64,000 nucleotides of DNA from NCBI GenBank assembly GCA_013399115.1, contig VXAA01001099.1:186394-250393 (forward strand), given 5' to 3'. Below, piece after piece: positions 1 through 14,872 of the stretch. The DNA comes from Anseranas semipalmata (Eukaryota > Chordata > Aves > Anseriformes > Anseranatidae). A program made the position numbers and the translations under genes. The number at the start of each line of letters is the position of its first letter. The stretch's first letter is position 1. The notes beneath the pieces were generated by a model. That model searched no databases. It was not told the origin of the DNA and worked only from the letters and a program-made list of their open reading frames with translations.

Positions 1-3000
1 TGTTTTTGACAACAACATTAATTGGTATGTGCTTTTTAGCAGCCAGAGACACCAGTTACTAGACCAGCAAGAAGTTTTATATAGCAGATGTATTCAGATT
101 TTTGTGTAGCACCAAAAACAGCTGAATATACCAAAGCAAAGATCACAGAGGTGGAATGAAATACAAATGCTAGCAAGAGCAGTGATAGTATAGTTGGATC
201 TCAGGCAAGCTGTCTGGCAAGTGGCTAATCAGTCAACCCATACAGTTTAGTTATGATTGATAGGACTGTCAGACCTGAGAAAAGAATAAATCACCACGAC
301 ATCACTAGGCAATGAACTCGATGCAAGACAAATAAGCCTTTTGTCAGACAATAACTATTTCTAAAGTTCATCTTCTTTCTAATGGAGTAAGCAAGCCACA
401 GGTCAATGCTTACAGTTCACAAGGTGAATTAACAAACTGAACATAAGTGTATTTGTTTCAAGCCAGGGCAGATTTTGTAAGCCAAAACAATGCTTTTCAC
501 TTGTGACAATTCCCAGATGATCCAATGCTTCGTTTTATTTAGTGTATGCTGTAACCTGAGCTTACCCTTTTGGTTAGATCTTCGGAAACAGCAAACTGTA
601 GCATTTCTTTGTGCTTTATACTAATGATGTGCAATATGATCAGAATTGGAAAGCAGTGTACAGTCAGGAGTCAGGACAAGAGAGAGGGCATGTAGTTTTC
701 TGAATGCCTCTGCAGCTCTTTGAAATCCTTCTTTGAGTACGTTGATGTTGGTTACCAGGTGATGTGTTCCTTTTTTTTTTTTTTCCTGTCTAAATACAGA
801 CTTATTCATGATTCTAGTAAATGCGACTTGCTTGGCTTAGAAATTCCAAGAGAAATAAACAGGCAAGCCCATTCACCCATTCAATTTTGTATATATTATC
901 TGTCGTATCCTTTGCACTGAAAAGATCTACAAGACAGGATTTCAATATTTCCTCAGAAAAAGTCCTGATTTTTTAGAGAAAAAGTAGGACAAAGAATAGG
1001 CTCAACAAATATCTGTAAGGAAAGAAACAAGTGTTATAAGAGGGTGAACTATATGATCTCTTGACGGCCTTTCTGGCCCATAAGAATTAAGAAGTTAATG
1101 TTACTCAAAAAGAAATAATAAGCTCCACAGAAATTTAGCAGGGATTCTCTTTAGATGTCCTTTTCAGGATTCTTTGCTGTCTCCACCATAGAAGTCAGAA
1201 TGTAGGAGCCCCAGAGGGAAATGGTGAAGGACACTAAAGTCCAGATTTAGTCCACCACAGCCAGTAACTGTAGATTCTAGTGTAAACACCTAAATGCCTA
1301 GGAAAGCCCACAGGCTCAGGCGCCTTTCTCATTGACTTCTATGCTCCATTAAAATCTAGGGAAAGGTATGACTTCCTATCCAACCTGTTTTTCTCTCTTT
1401 TTCCCATCCTAGCAGATCAGCAGGAGCTGTTCAGCTGTTTTACTCCAAAGGATCTTCATGATATCTCCTTGTCCTGGCATGGCAACCATGAATTCACTTT
1501 CCATAGGGAATGTTACACAAGCTACAGTAGCTGTCTGGCTGTGTAGCCCCTCTACTGCCACTAGCAGCCACATCTGTAGGCCTCTTATGTTCTGCCTCTC
1601 TGCTTGTTACTCCTTTTATTCTCTCCATACATGAGCTTTCTTTATTTCTCTTTAGCTCACACTGCAGATGCTATGAGTGTCCACTCCTCAAGTCTAGAAA
1701 ACCACAATGCTGGGGTTTAACAAAACAATCGTCTTGCTACCCATCTGAAGTAGGCCAGCATCAACCTTTTGTTACATGCATGCATGAAAGGACTTTTCTA
1801 ATCATAAAAGAATCTGTAGCCTGGGGGTAAGATAAAACCTGTGTGCTGACCCCTCCACACGTCACCTTCAGAAGATTCAAAATTTTCCTTCCGCATTTTT
1901 AATGAGGGAGGCTAGGAAATTAATCAATAATTTCTGACAAAAATATAATGGAATAAATCCAGCAAAAGTGAAACTCTCGGGACTTAAAGAATATAGAATT
2001 GTTGCATTTATGCAGAAAACTGAAGGGGTGAAAAGAAAAGAGAAAGGAAGCTTTCACGTTAAAATCAGCCACTGACATTTCCATATCACAGGTATATTTC
2101 TAGCAGAGTATTTTTATATTTTCTGACTTGGTAGCAGAACAGCCTTGGTAATCTCAAGGATCCCAGTCAAGCTCTAATTATACCACAGCAAATAATTCCA
2201 AGATTCAAATTCATATATGGCTGTGTCAAAAATTAAATTTAAAGCTAATTTTCAGAACACAGAATAAAGAAATAAGACATGGTTCACTTGCTTATAAGTC
2301 AAATATCTCTCTCACCTACTTCAGTCTGATGCTAAGCTAGTACAAAGATCTAATACAAAGCATGCACTTTAACATTAACAGCCTTAGGATGCTCAATAGG
2401 ATCTCTCCTGTTGATTTTCCATGTAGGAATCCTGGCTCTTTTGAAAAACTATAGGTATAAATTGACACAATTAATTAAAAAAATAATTTTAGGGTTTGCA
2501 TCTGTACTTGAATAACTGATAGAAAAAAAACCTACAAACAAACAACAACAACAAAAAACTAATGTAATCTTCTTTAAAGTCAGGGAAAAAGAAATAAGCT
2601 TTAACACTTCTGCTTTTCTTCTGAGAGACTGCAACACTACTGCCACACACTGCCAAGGTGGAATGATATTTCAGCAAATGCAGTAAATCATGGCTGAATG
2701 GAAGCAGATTCCCCCCCCCCCCGTCCCCTTAAGTTGCTGAAGAAGAAAGAAGAAATCACAGAGTCCAAGCAGCACAACACTATGGGCTACTGGAGTATTG
2801 CTCTGCATGCTGCTGCTTTAGTAAATGCACTAACCATATGTTATTTTCTCTCTCTTTGTTTTTCATGTTTCATAAACTATTCCTCCTTAGCCTTTTGCCG
2901 TAAGCCAGACAGGAGGAGTGACTCATATGTTCTGGGATTTAAAAGGTACATTTTGTGAGCATAGTTAGTGAGTCTTACCTGCCAAAAATAAAGCTCCCTG

Positions 3001-5953
3001 AAGTTTCTTCAGAGATGAGTTGTCCAGTCTCCCTTAATCCCCTCATTTCAATCACGGAATTGGTAATTTACAAGTATTTTCTCCTTCATTTGTTTGTTTT
3101 TGAACTTCTTTTGAGCTGATGCCAAGAGAAACTGCTGTGTTGTGCCTGCCACCACCCCTGTAGAAGGAGGTAAACTGGAAGGAAGTCAATGCCACAGCTA
3201 TAAATGCTAACCCTGGAAAATCCAAAGATTAATTAAATACATATGTGAAATAAAAGGCAGTGAAAAGAAGTGACTCTATAGTTGTTCAGTGTAACCAGTT
3301 TTGGAGGAAGCACATTTTTAAAGCATTCAATACTATGGTGCCTGCATGTAGTTTCCATAACTAGATGATTAAGCAATTACCCCTTACCATTGGCACAGAA
3401 GCAAAAGACCTCAGAATTTCACTTAGTGCAACATTGAGAAAGAGAAAACATTGGGTTTGACCCATCGTTTTTAATGTCCTCTTTCCTGAGCCTTGAAATT
3501 TCCCCTTTGAAATATGAAAAGAAAGCTTTCCTGTCATGCGCTAGTGCGCAACACTCGAAAAGGTGTTAGCTGAGATAGCTGGGATATAATCTCTTCAGGG
3601 CATACTGCGTTTCACCCTGTGTAAATTGGCACCCACTTCAGAGTATGGAAATCTGTTGTTTGGTTAGGCATATGTCTGAGAAGAAACACGTAACTCTGAG
3701 TACAGTCCACAGGAGACCACAAAAGGCATCACCTAGCAAAGGAGCATAGGAAGGGAAAGTTTTTTTGCAGAATGGAAAGTAATAAATGTTTGCAGTGGGA
3801 AAAAGGTAAAATCACTCGAAGGAAGCCATTATCATGTGTTTATTTTTCAGCTAATTAGTTGAAAATATGCTAGCTTTTATCTACTTTCTCCTACACTGGG
3901 GAAGAATTCAGTCATGAACAGAATGATTGTAACAGCGATACATGCTTGCACAATTTTAGTAGAAGGAAAGAAAAGAAATTATATGGACAAAAATAGCAGC
4001 TTGTGTTTTTAGGATAAGGTCAGTGCAAATTTATATCTCATGCTGTTCTACACCTGAATCCTCTTCCTTTCAAAACTGACCTGACTACTAAGTTGAGTAA
4101 CAGTTAAAGTTCAGCAACAGCAGGTATTTTCCTAATTTGACTCTGGTGGGTATTCACAGTGCACTGAAGGCTCATCCATTCACACTTCTTTTTTTATTTT
4201 TCAATTAACCTTTCTTTTTGGAAATTTGGAATGATCATTTTGTTCCAGAAAAGTTGCTTCTATGTAGAGGGGTTGTGCAAAGATGCTGTCATGTAGATAT
4301 CACCAGACTGCTTTGGCTTAGAGTCCTCTGGAAATCCTAAAATGAAAGAGAGACCCCAACAGGGGACCATGCTGCTCTGGCAGATTCAGCTGCAATCTCA
4401 TTCCTTTGGATGCCACATAGGATGACTCCACAAAAACTAGTATTGAAGTTTATTTTTTGCATATGAGAAAGTATTTGGCCATGTCCCCTCAATTTCTCAT
4501 GAGCAGCTTTTGAAAGGAAACAGTTACAGATTTGACTGTAAGTTCAATTAGGTTGTCTTCCCATGGATAGAAAAAAAGTCCACTGAATTTACACATAAGG
4601 CCAAACTGGGTCTCTCTCTTACTTATGTAAATGCTGAATAGCTCCACTTCAGCAAATCAAACGTACTAGATCTTACTTCTGTGAGAAGGGCAACATTTTT
4701 TTGTGCCTGTTTATATTCAGGATACCATTTTGCGGTTTTCCTTGTAAGCCCAGACTCTGCCATGTGTCGGGATTTTAGTCACAAGATGAATCCCGTTGAC
4801 ACTGGTTTCACTTGGGTGGAAATCTGACAGAGTGAAATATGTAAACTGCCTTTGTTCGCATTTAGATTTGGATACTGTTCAAGTCATGGCATTTCTAAGT
4901 TTAAAAGTGTATGTCAAGTGCGTAATAATAGTAGTACAAAAATCTAACCATTAATTAACATTTTGACAATGTCTCCAGTGTGAGAATTAATGCAGCTAAA
5001 TAAACTATGTTAATAAAAGCCAAGAGAGCAAGAACAAAGCAAAGAAAATACTGCCTTATAGAAATTCTTCACTTTGTTGTGACGCAAAAGAATTTAGAAT
5101 ATACACCTTCTAGAAAGGGTCTTGGATTTAAGGTGAGAGCACAAAGTATATTTTTAAAATGCTATTGCCAGTTATCTCACAAATACTCCTGGGTTATTGC
5201 ACAGCACTCGGAAAACTCTCTGTAAAATGTCAACTACATTCACACACAAAATGTCACAGGACTCCTGAAAACAGGTGATATTCCTTATTCTTACTTTTGG
5301 TCCTTGGCAGATTTTTTTGTCCAGCATTTAGACATTCCTTGATCATCATTTCATGGTAAAAAACAAACATGATCTTAAATTTTGAGTGATGCAATAAAAT
5401 CAAAATGAAGGACAATGTATTTTGTCTTTCTTCATTAGCTCTCCTGAGAACACTATGAATTCCTCTACAAGCAACAACCTACAAATTTTTCAGGTTCACT
5501 GTAAAACATGCCTAAGATTAGCTTTCAGTGTCAGCAGCTTTGGAAGCATAAAGTCCCATCAAGCAGAGCTCTCCAATGACTCTGTTGTCCTGTCCCATTC
5601 CCCCTGCTCCCTCCCCTACGTGAAAATACATCCCTGTTTCTGCCACAGAACTACTGACCGCCTGCTAGCTCAGCCATGCCTCAGTCCCTCAGCTAAAGGA
5701 AGTAGGATATAATTGCAGCTACTGGTCTTTCCAAAACAGCTTTGCTATGGTGTCTCAGCTCCTTTTCAGGTCATCATGCAGAGATTCCTAGGCTATGCCC
5801 TTGTTGCTGAAGAAAAGATGAGGGTCATAATGTTGGGCCCAAGGCTAAGTATAATGTCTGGCTTGCAATCACATTGCTTTGGGCTATGCCTCATTGCAAT
5901 GTAGAGAGCTGGTTGGAACAATGCAAGACTGAGACAGACAATGACCTAATTAC
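1..5953. other. AT-rich non-coding sequence, no gene seen
   Basis: No exon, RNA gene or intact transposon was recognised. Open frames here are short (at most 96 codons) and resemble no known protein. The stretch holds a CAA-rich run (2531-2557), a 12-C run (2711-2722) and four faint patches that look like very old amniote repeats (about 1270-1360, 3598-3650, 4575-4655 and 4755-4840). Confidence 0.7.
2711..2722. repeat. poly-C tract (12 C)
   Basis: This is an uninterrupted run of twelve C, a simple repeat that is liable to length error. A second 12-C run lies at 37800-37811. Confidence 0.95.
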
Positions 5954-5972
5954 TTTTTTTTTTTTTTTTTTT
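5954..5972. repeat. poly-T tract (19 T)
   Basis: Uninterrupted T run. No retroposed body or target-site duplication was seen beside it, so it is called a simple repeat only. Confidence 0.9.
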
Positions 5973-8900
5973 AGCATTGACATCCAATTATCATTCATCA
6001 TTCAAAGATAAATCGGCAGGAATTTGCTGGAAGGGAGATAGCTACAATAACAAGTAAAGGGGAATAGGAATGTTTATTATATAAAATGATTTCCTTTACC
6101 TGTCAAACAGAGAGAAAAAGCAGATATTACACTCTAAATTTAAAAATGTTACTTGGATGTGTTGTTTAAAATATCAGTTCTTCCTAGTGCAGACAAATGA
6201 TACGCATAACCTTTTGTAACATTATGGGTATAACCTGATACCTGATGGGCAAGCACTGTAGGAGGTCTTCATTTCTTCACTTGTCTTGATTTCTACAGCA
6301 ATAAGTCCAGATGTCCCTTTGTCAGCATTTTTATTTATGGTTCCCTTCCTAATTCTGGGGAATGTTCTGGTCTGTTCTCTAACTGGCTACATGTCACTTG
6401 CTTTGTTCTTCATAGAGCTGGCTGAAACCTGATTTTTTTTCCAGCTATCTTTTTTTGTGTAATGATGCTTAGCTGCTTGGCTTAGAAATAAATAATAATA
6501 ATAAAAAAAAAGATGAGAAAAAATGATTTCTTTTATCACTTTTTCCTCCTTGGAATCCTCGCTGAAGTGAGACTTTCCAGGAGTACGATACCCCCCAGAC
6601 ACCATAAATTTGTGTCACTGTTTCCTAACAATTTTGGTATACATTAATAACGGTTCAAAGTTCACTAAGCTATGTTGGTCTCTTCACCTAAGCTATTTCA
6701 TGTGGCTATAACACATAATTACAGTACATGAAAGATAGTGTTTAGTGATATAGCATATTTTATACATATTTAAAATAACATGTACCCAACCTGACCTGAC
6801 ATGCATATGAAAACCTTCTGTAACTAATCCGAGCTTTCCACAGGTCTTTACTGATTATTCTTGACTTTACCACAGTGTTTTAATATAGTTCTAGGTTATT
6901 TTCTTCATTTTGCTCTCTTTTTCTTCATTGTTAAGTTTGTCATTAAACTTTCCTGCACTGCTAATACTAGCTGGCATCAATTTCCTAGTCCACAGGGCTG
7001 TACCATGCCTGTCGCTAGTAATTCAACCAGTTTGGCTTGATAAGAAAACACTGTCAGCAAACAATAGAGCACTGCAATTGGATTCCACAGATACCGAAAT
7101 TCTAACTTGTAAACAAATCTGTGAACAAATATACTTGCCTTTCTTCTTGTTTCCCTCCTGTGAGTATTTTAGGAAATTAGAGATGGCAGGAATGCTTGCA
7201 GAAGCAGTGTTTCAATCAGTTATTAGACTAATCACAGTCTGAAATTTGCAATTGTTATCATGGATATTTACACTACAGCGAAATAATAGAATGGAAACAA
7301 ACAATGTGACAAACATGCCCAATAAAGACTAACGAATCCAACTCAAATACTTGCAACTGTCTCCTCTCATTCAACTTACAACCCACAGATTATTCTCCCA
7401 GAGGTAATCAGCTGCACCTTTTTTTTTTTCTTTTGATTTCAGAGAGCTCTGGATCGGCTCATTACTGCTTGATAACAGTGAAGGCAAACAGTAGAATTTA
7501 TAAAGAATTCAGGTAGAAATTTAAGCAATTAACATTGTATTAGCAGCCTACAAATATGATTGGAAAAGAATCCCCAAAGATATTCACTGCTATCAAAATC
7601 CATTTCTTTGCTCTCTCTTTCAGCTGCATGTAATAACTTAACCAGAAAGAATGAGAATGAATGTGTTGGTCCCAGAAGGCTAAGTTAGGCTGGCCTTTTC
7701 CTATAATAAGGCAAAATGAAAGCACATTTGCAACACTTATAGAACCTTCAGAAATGGGAATTTAACTCTCATCATTGTGATGGTGACAGCTTATATTTGA
7801 AGTAGTCCCAGGACAATTTCTTTTTATCCTTCATATTCTCAGCTAATCACAGGGAAAAGTTCCTGGCTATTCATTTTCAAATCCTGCAATAACTCTGTAA
7901 CAGTAAACATTCTTGTTAGAATGACTCAGAAAATACTTTTTCATTCCATAGAAAATGTTGAGTTACCAGCAGAAAACAACTGAAAGCTCATATATTTTTT
8001 CTCCAGAAGTCATGGTACTTTGGGGCCAAACTACTGCCATAACCCTTCTGCGCACTTTCTCTTGACAGGCCCTTATGATATCTGCTACTGCTCAGTGTTA
8101 TCTGCTAAAACAGTAACAATAACAACAAAAAGCCATAATAATTTTTGCAACGTTTTTTTTTCCTTAGATAATTTTGCCTAAATACTTTCAGTACAAGTTT
8201 TGCAGCTGCAATAAAGATTCTATTAGTCTCACATTCAGATATTACATGATTAGGCTAATTCATTGACTTAATGGGGCCCATATTTCAGGGCAATAACTAG
8301 ACTCACATTGAAGATCTGTAGGTCCTAAGGTAAGGAACACATTTTAAGAAGCTGGAAGTACTGCTGGCAGGGGCAGGGGCAGAACTCTTTCCTATTTGTT
8401 TATATTCTGTGTCCTTGACAAAGAGGCCATTTGACAGCCTGCTCTTAATGACAGGGCTTATAACAGCCATTCCTCCCTCAGAGAAAAGAGAAGAGCTGGA
8501 GTATTGATCTGCTGTGGTAGCTGCAGTTATAGACATAATCCTTTGCATTCTCTTTTTGCAATCTTCAGAATATTTGAAATAAATAAAATTGCTTCAGAGA
8601 GGTAAACTGTTCATTCTGCTCTGTGCATGCTGTATTTGTTGCTCAGCTGTTCAAAATCCACAGATTTTGTTCCCTAATAATACTTCTTTCCCAGATCAGA
8701 AGCTTCAGATATTTATAATTCATTGTAGCAACCATAAGAAAGAATATTGCAACTGCATACACAGCTTTGAATGAAGTAAAAGCCAGCTATTGGCCCCTGA
8801 AGTCAGTGACAAATCTTACTGACTTCTCTGAGAAAGCAGCTGGAGACCAAGGAGACAGCTGTTATAGGTGTGAAATATAACTCCAAGTGTGAGATGGTGA

Positions 8901-9776
8901 AAAAGAAAGTGGTCACTGAGTAACTGTTGCACTACTTTCTAGATCACCTGTATGGTAATTACAACTCTGATATTTCATTTAAAGTTTAAATAACATGATG
9001 AAATTACATGGTACGAATTCTTTACCATAAGAATTGAAAATGGTGTTACTCTAAACTGTTGGAAGTGGAAAGATGCTACTGGCAATGATATTAAATGATT
9101 GCTGCATATTCGTTATTGATGTGATGGAGCAATAGTTGATGAAAAGCAGCTGTTACAATGTTGATATCTTCCTTTAGTCTCTCCTGAGGGAATGGCAATT
9201 GAGACAGTGAATCATTAGTCTTTTTTAGTTGCTACACAAGTAGTCTATGAAATTATTTTCCCAGCGGTGTTATCAGTACCTTTCTTCCTTCTCAGTTATC
9301 TATTTGGCTTGTTACACCACAGCCAGGTTAGGATTCCCTTAGCCTTTCACAGCAGCTATTTAATGAAAGCACTACAGAGCAGTCACTCTACTTTTTGGAT
9401 TCTTCCAAGGTGTTGGAATCAGCTTTGGGCCCTGCCTCCATCCACATCATGTGGGCATTCAGAAGGTAGAACAAGCCCCATTTTTCAAGTTGCTGTTCTA
9501 GCAGATTTAGTATGGGATTTCCTTGACTAAAGGTAGAAAAGTGGTTTTACACCTTCAGATCCATAATGAGAGATCAGCTGATATGAGTGTGTCCAATTCT
9601 GCTTTGGATATTGATGCCTACCTAAATTAGGCTGAATTTCATTGCACACAGGTTCAGTGACAGTGATTTTCAACTGAAGTTTCCACACTCTGAAATCAAT
9701 TCTCTGAGAAACAAAATTTTCTGAGTCGAATGTCTTCTTTATATTCTAATCAACTAAGAGTTAGGATATGTGGATT
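5973..9776. other. AT-rich non-coding sequence, no gene seen
   Basis: Nothing gene-like was recognised. Two patches match the CATTGACTTCA-type relic pattern described in the findings: about 8261-8290 and 8789-8825. The rest shows no internal repetition visible by eye. Confidence 0.65.
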
Positions 9777-9820
9777 TAAAAAATAAAAAATAAAAATAAA
9801 AATAAAAAAGGAAAAAAAAA
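9777..9820. repeat. (A4-6T)n / poly-A low-complexity repeat
   Basis: Units of four to six A separated by single T run into an A-rich stretch. This is a simple repeat of the microsatellite class. Confidence 0.9.
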
Positions 9821-12800
9821 TACCCAAGGTAAATGTGAAGTTGCAGAAGTTGCATTGGTAAATCCACCTCTTTCCTTAACTTTAGCCATTACTGTCTCTG
9901 ACTGGAGGTAAAGAGTTTGGCTCAATGGATCTCAAAGAGGAGTTTGGGGATCTGTTCACATGATAAATGCCTGTCTCTAAGGGATAACTTTTGGTGTGCC
10001 AAATTTTAGTCAAGAATGTTTTTATCTGACTGCCTTGAATTTCTCAAAGAAGCCGTAACAGTGAAAGGTGAACAGCCTCATCTTAAATTTCTCTAAAGAA
10101 GTAGTTCTGACTTTTGTACACTTTTTTCATCTTTTTGTTTTCTTTTTGGTACAGAAGATAAAGCTAGGCTCATTGACAAGATCAGCATCAAAAGATTCCT
10201 CCTTTTGATACAGTTTCAAGAAGACATTTATCAAACAAGTATATTTTTTCTCCACTGATTCCTAACTCTTACGACGCTGTTGAAGTAGGGACACTGACTG
10301 GTGACATTACACATTCTCTGGGATGCAAAATTTTCCTGAAGGACCCCAGAAAATGCATATCCCTTTAATTTTCAATATCCTGCAGTTGTTGCACAGATAT
10401 TTCATAGTCTCCTGTCTTCTGTGCCTCTTCAGCATATGACACTGCAGTATATCATAGTGTACCATGCTGGCTAATGATTTATTCAAAATCATGTGCAGAG
10501 AAGGTGTCTAAGTCATCAAATGAGAGCAGCACACTGTCTCTGAGAAGAGTGGGGTTACCAAACCACAAACCCCCAGTTTTGGGAAAATCCTTTATGTTCC
10601 TCTCAAAAATATTACAAAGATCTTTGAGATGAAAACTTCACAGAATAAAATAACCATCAGCATTTCATTTTGCCTGTCTTTTGTTTTATTGCCAGGTATT
10701 CCTCAAAAAAATGCAAAATTTTCTGCTTACCATTAAGCATTTTGTCCACTCATTCAACAAAACTTGTTTAAAACCTTTCCTATTATATTTTATGCATCTG
10801 TCATTTATCTGTTTTTCTGTTCCTTTGCGATTTGCCAATATCATATTAAGCTGATGGTATGGAAATTCCCAGATTGTTGGCCTTGGACAACATCGCTTTC
10901 ACTGCTGAGTGATAATGTGCATATACCAAGGCATCAAAACGGGCAGCAAGACACACACATAACATTAGGTGCTCACTGTGCAAAGGAGATCCTTGGGCTC
11001 TTCTCCTCCAGGCAAGAGAGGCTGGACTGTGGGCTAGGGCCAGTCATCCTTTCTTTCTTTCTATCACAGTTCCTTCTCATCAAGCTGGATGTATGACTAA
11101 ACATTCTGATGCCAGTGAACTCTCTCCTCTACTTCTCTAGAGCTGAAGGAACAAGCTGACATTCCCGGGTTCCTTTCCCTAGAGAGGTTTGCTGCGGTGT
11201 GTGCTATGGTCTCTGGAGCTGGAGAAGGCACAGACATCAAGGATGTAAAGGCAGTAACACAGCTACACATGCAAGAGACACACGAAAAAAAAAAAAAAGT
11301 GGATTGTGAACAAAGAACTGTTTAGCAGCCATTTAAGGGAAGATGTAAATGAAAACTTTTACTGCCAACACTGTAGAAATACTTGCACAAACATGCTACC
11401 TTGGTCTCTTTCAGATTTTGTAAATGACATTACTGATTCCAAAAATTTTTTAAACTCTTCTGCCAAATGTACTCTCCAAACATTCTGTCATAGACTCTGT
11501 AACCAGAAAGTGTCTCTATTCAGTGAACAGGTGTCACTTATGTTGGGAACTCTCCTAAGACAGAAGCAGGCCTGAGAACAATTTCAAGGCTAAGCCACAC
11601 ATGCAGCTATAATACATAGGGGTGTTCTGGTAATTTGGTGGGGGAAAAAAAAAAAAAGGAAAAAAAAAAAAAGCTATTCAGTGTATACACAGTGGAGTAC
11701 AAGCAGATGATATTGTTTCTTTCATGGGGATGAATACCAGGTAATGAAAGTAAAATCAGTCCAGCAGGGAAATTTTTAATCACAACTACTGTCTGGAAGT
11801 TTTAAACAATCTCAATGAAAAGTGACACCTATTTTTCAACAGGAAAAATAAACACTGAAATGCTACTAAAGGAAGAGACTTCATGTCTTTTGAATTTGAA
11901 CACAAATGACTGAGTTCAGTGAGAGGGTAAATGGAACAAATCATTTGACTATGCTGGTGTTTGACTTAAATGATTTCAGAGGTGACACTTTCTGATTTAA
12001 AAATGACAAATAGGAGCTGGCAGGTTTGGGCTGCTTGGATCCAGGTTTTCTCTCACAGACACCAGTGGCAGGGACAACTGCATTGTTTGGAATGGGGTTC
12101 TTGGCCAGCTTTTACGTTTGGTCACTTAAAACCTGGATAATGACGAAAATTCAATAGCCTTCCAGATGTGATTTTGTTAGCATTGTTCTTTTCAGTGCAG
12201 CATATTATAAAATCTTGCCTGAGTAGGCCATGATGTATCCCGTTGATTAAACAGGCATTAGACTGGGACATGGGTAAAGTTTTATTTTCAGAGCAACATA
12301 TTTAGGAGAGATTTAATATGAACATACATATTTCTGCTTGTGTGCAAAAGTGTGTGCAATAGAAATTTTGTTATTATTCTATGATATATAATTATCAATA
12401 AAATTTTACACTGCAAATATCCTTGCCGGTTTTAACATTAATCATGAATAGATCTAAAGAGTCTATGTAGCTTCAGAATCTTGCTACTAAAACCCAAAAA
12501 TATTTATTTAATTTTCAGTTAGAAGTGGAGATATGTTAATCATTTTGCCATTGCTTTGAAAGAGCTCTTAACAGTAAACAGGATATATGAAACAAATGAT
12601 AATTCAGATATCTCTGCCTATCTTCTGCTATTTCTCTTCTTTTTATTTGTTCCACTAAAGGCAGTTTTATAGCAACATTATCTTTGCTTCTTAATTTCTG
12701 TGTTCCTGCTGTTTAATCCTCATCTTTAATGATGAAATCCCCATCTGTAGAAAAAAAAAAAAAAAAAGTTAAAAATGTAAGGTTATGGCTTAAAGGAAAA

Positions 12801-14778
12801 GACAAAAATGCTTTAAAGAATGCTGTTTTCATCAGAAAAAAATCTGTAATGTAATGTAATTTTTCTGGAAGAAAAATCTGTAGAGAAAATTCAGACTCAT
12901 TTCAAAACCTGCAAAAAAAAAAAAAAAAAATCCATTGCAACTAGACGACTACTGTTGATCTAATCTGGATTTATGTCACAGCAATGGAGACAGGGTTTGT
13001 TATTTTTCTTAAAGGAAAATCTCTCTTCAATTTCTGCAGGTGGATTTTACATTAAAAGCAAAGAATTTTCTGCCTGTAGCCTAGAAAATGAGCAGATATA
13101 GTCTAATAATTTGATACTTGGTTTTCTTCCCTGTGTCTTTAATGTTTTGTACCATATTGCTTTCAACCTGTATTCCTTTTTCAGCCATGCCTTTGGGACT
13201 GACCTCCTCACCTCTGCAAATTCAGTTCTTCTGCAGACCTTCAAATACCAAAAGTGAGAGAAACCTGTGGAGCACTGCTGGGACAGGGGGCAACGCACCT
13301 GAAGTCAGCAGCATCTCTGGCTTTTGGCTACATACACAGTCTGGCATCCCTGGAAACCCAAAGGAGTGTTTTGGCAGTAGTATGGATGTGAATTTACAGC
13401 TAAAAAGATGAATTCCTTGACATCCTCTTCTCAAACTCAGGTGAAAGAGAAATTTCTGTGTCTAGAGAGGCAAGAGCTTCTGTGAAACCATAGCAATAAC
13501 TGCAAAATTGTTTCATCACTGCTGAGGCCTGCAGGGAACCATATTCACATGCCTGCTCTGTAATAGACCTTTGAGCAGGGACAGGATCAGCCTGGTTTAA
13601 GATTCCTTTAACACTGCTTTGAGGAAATCCCACCATTTACCATGTGGAAGCTCTTTTGAAATGTCTGGGAGAGCTACTGAGTACAGGCTTGTGAATATTG
13701 GAAGGGAAGAAAAGAGAACAAAAGCAAGCTTTAATAGGGTTTCTGTTAGATCTCTTTAATGTATAGAGATAGCAAATCTAGATGATACCTCATCATCCAA
13801 TATTCATAATGCCTGATTTCCCCTGTTTAAGACCTTTCTTGGGCTGTGTACACTGCTGAATTTTGAGTGTTGCTTCATATCAGTGCTCATATCCTTCTCC
13901 TCACCCCTTCCTGGGTTTAACATGTGGTTTCTCTCATTTCTTCAACTCAGACTTGCCTTGGAGTGTAAAACACACTAATGAGCCCTACCTTGCAATTTCA
14001 TTGTAGTTCCTTATAAGCACATCTTTGTTCTTGATTTGACAGCTCCTCTCAGTAATAATAAGGATGACAATGTTCACCAGGACTCAGCATGGTGAAGAGC
14101 ATCTCATGAGAGGGGCCCAGCCTTTACTCTTCTATCAGAACTACAGCCAGACACTTACAGTATTCTTAACAACCTGGTGAGCCTTTTTATCCATTAAAAT
14201 ACACTGTGAAAAGAAGCATTGTTAGAGGAAATAAAAAAGCATTCACCTCTGTTGTTGAGCAGACCAACTACTGAAGTGCTACATGGAATCACAGATCGAG
14301 ATCTTGAGATATTTAGACAATATTGGTAATTTCTGGCATCTGAGTCACATAATTTCTATGTCTTGTTGTCCTTTATGAAAATAAAATATAACACCCCAGC
14401 TGCTACCAGTGGTCCATTGCTCTTGTACTCTTCCAGCATTCACAAGTATTGTGTCAGAGATATCAAAGGGCACATTCCTGCCTATTCCCTTCAATATCCA
14501 TTATGATCCATCTGCCTATGAAATTGCCTAATGTTTTTTGGAATTCTTGTAATATTTTCTAGCCTTTTTTTCCCCAGATCAACACATTTTGGAAGTTCAC
14601 CATTCCTCATGAAAAAAACACCTTGCTTTCCATTAGCTGTCTTAAGTAAATTTTGGAATAGTTATGTTGCTTACTCCTTAGTTCTTTTATTGTGGGATTT
14701 GGTGAGCAACAAGTCTGCATTTGCTGATTGCCTTCATGGTTTTGCAAACCTCAAACAGGTTTTCATTCTGAGGTGGAA
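9821..14778. other. AT-rich non-coding sequence with poly-A runs
   Basis: No gene was recognised. A-runs occur near 11287-11299, 11645-11672, 12750-12768 and 12912-12930. Overlapping frames on both strands at 13047-13636 (up to 97 codons) have no recognisable domain and shadow each other, so they are not called. Confidence 0.65.
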
Positions 14779-14872
14779 TTATCATTATTAATTAAATTAT
14801 TATTATTAAAATATGCATTTTAAATATATAAAATTAATTTTAAATTTAATCAGGTTTTAATCAATTTAATCA
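14779..14872. repeat. AT-rich low-complexity block
   Basis: Almost only A and T, with irregular ATT, TTAA and TTTAAT units. It contains no periodic tandem unit longer than a few bases. Confidence 0.85.
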
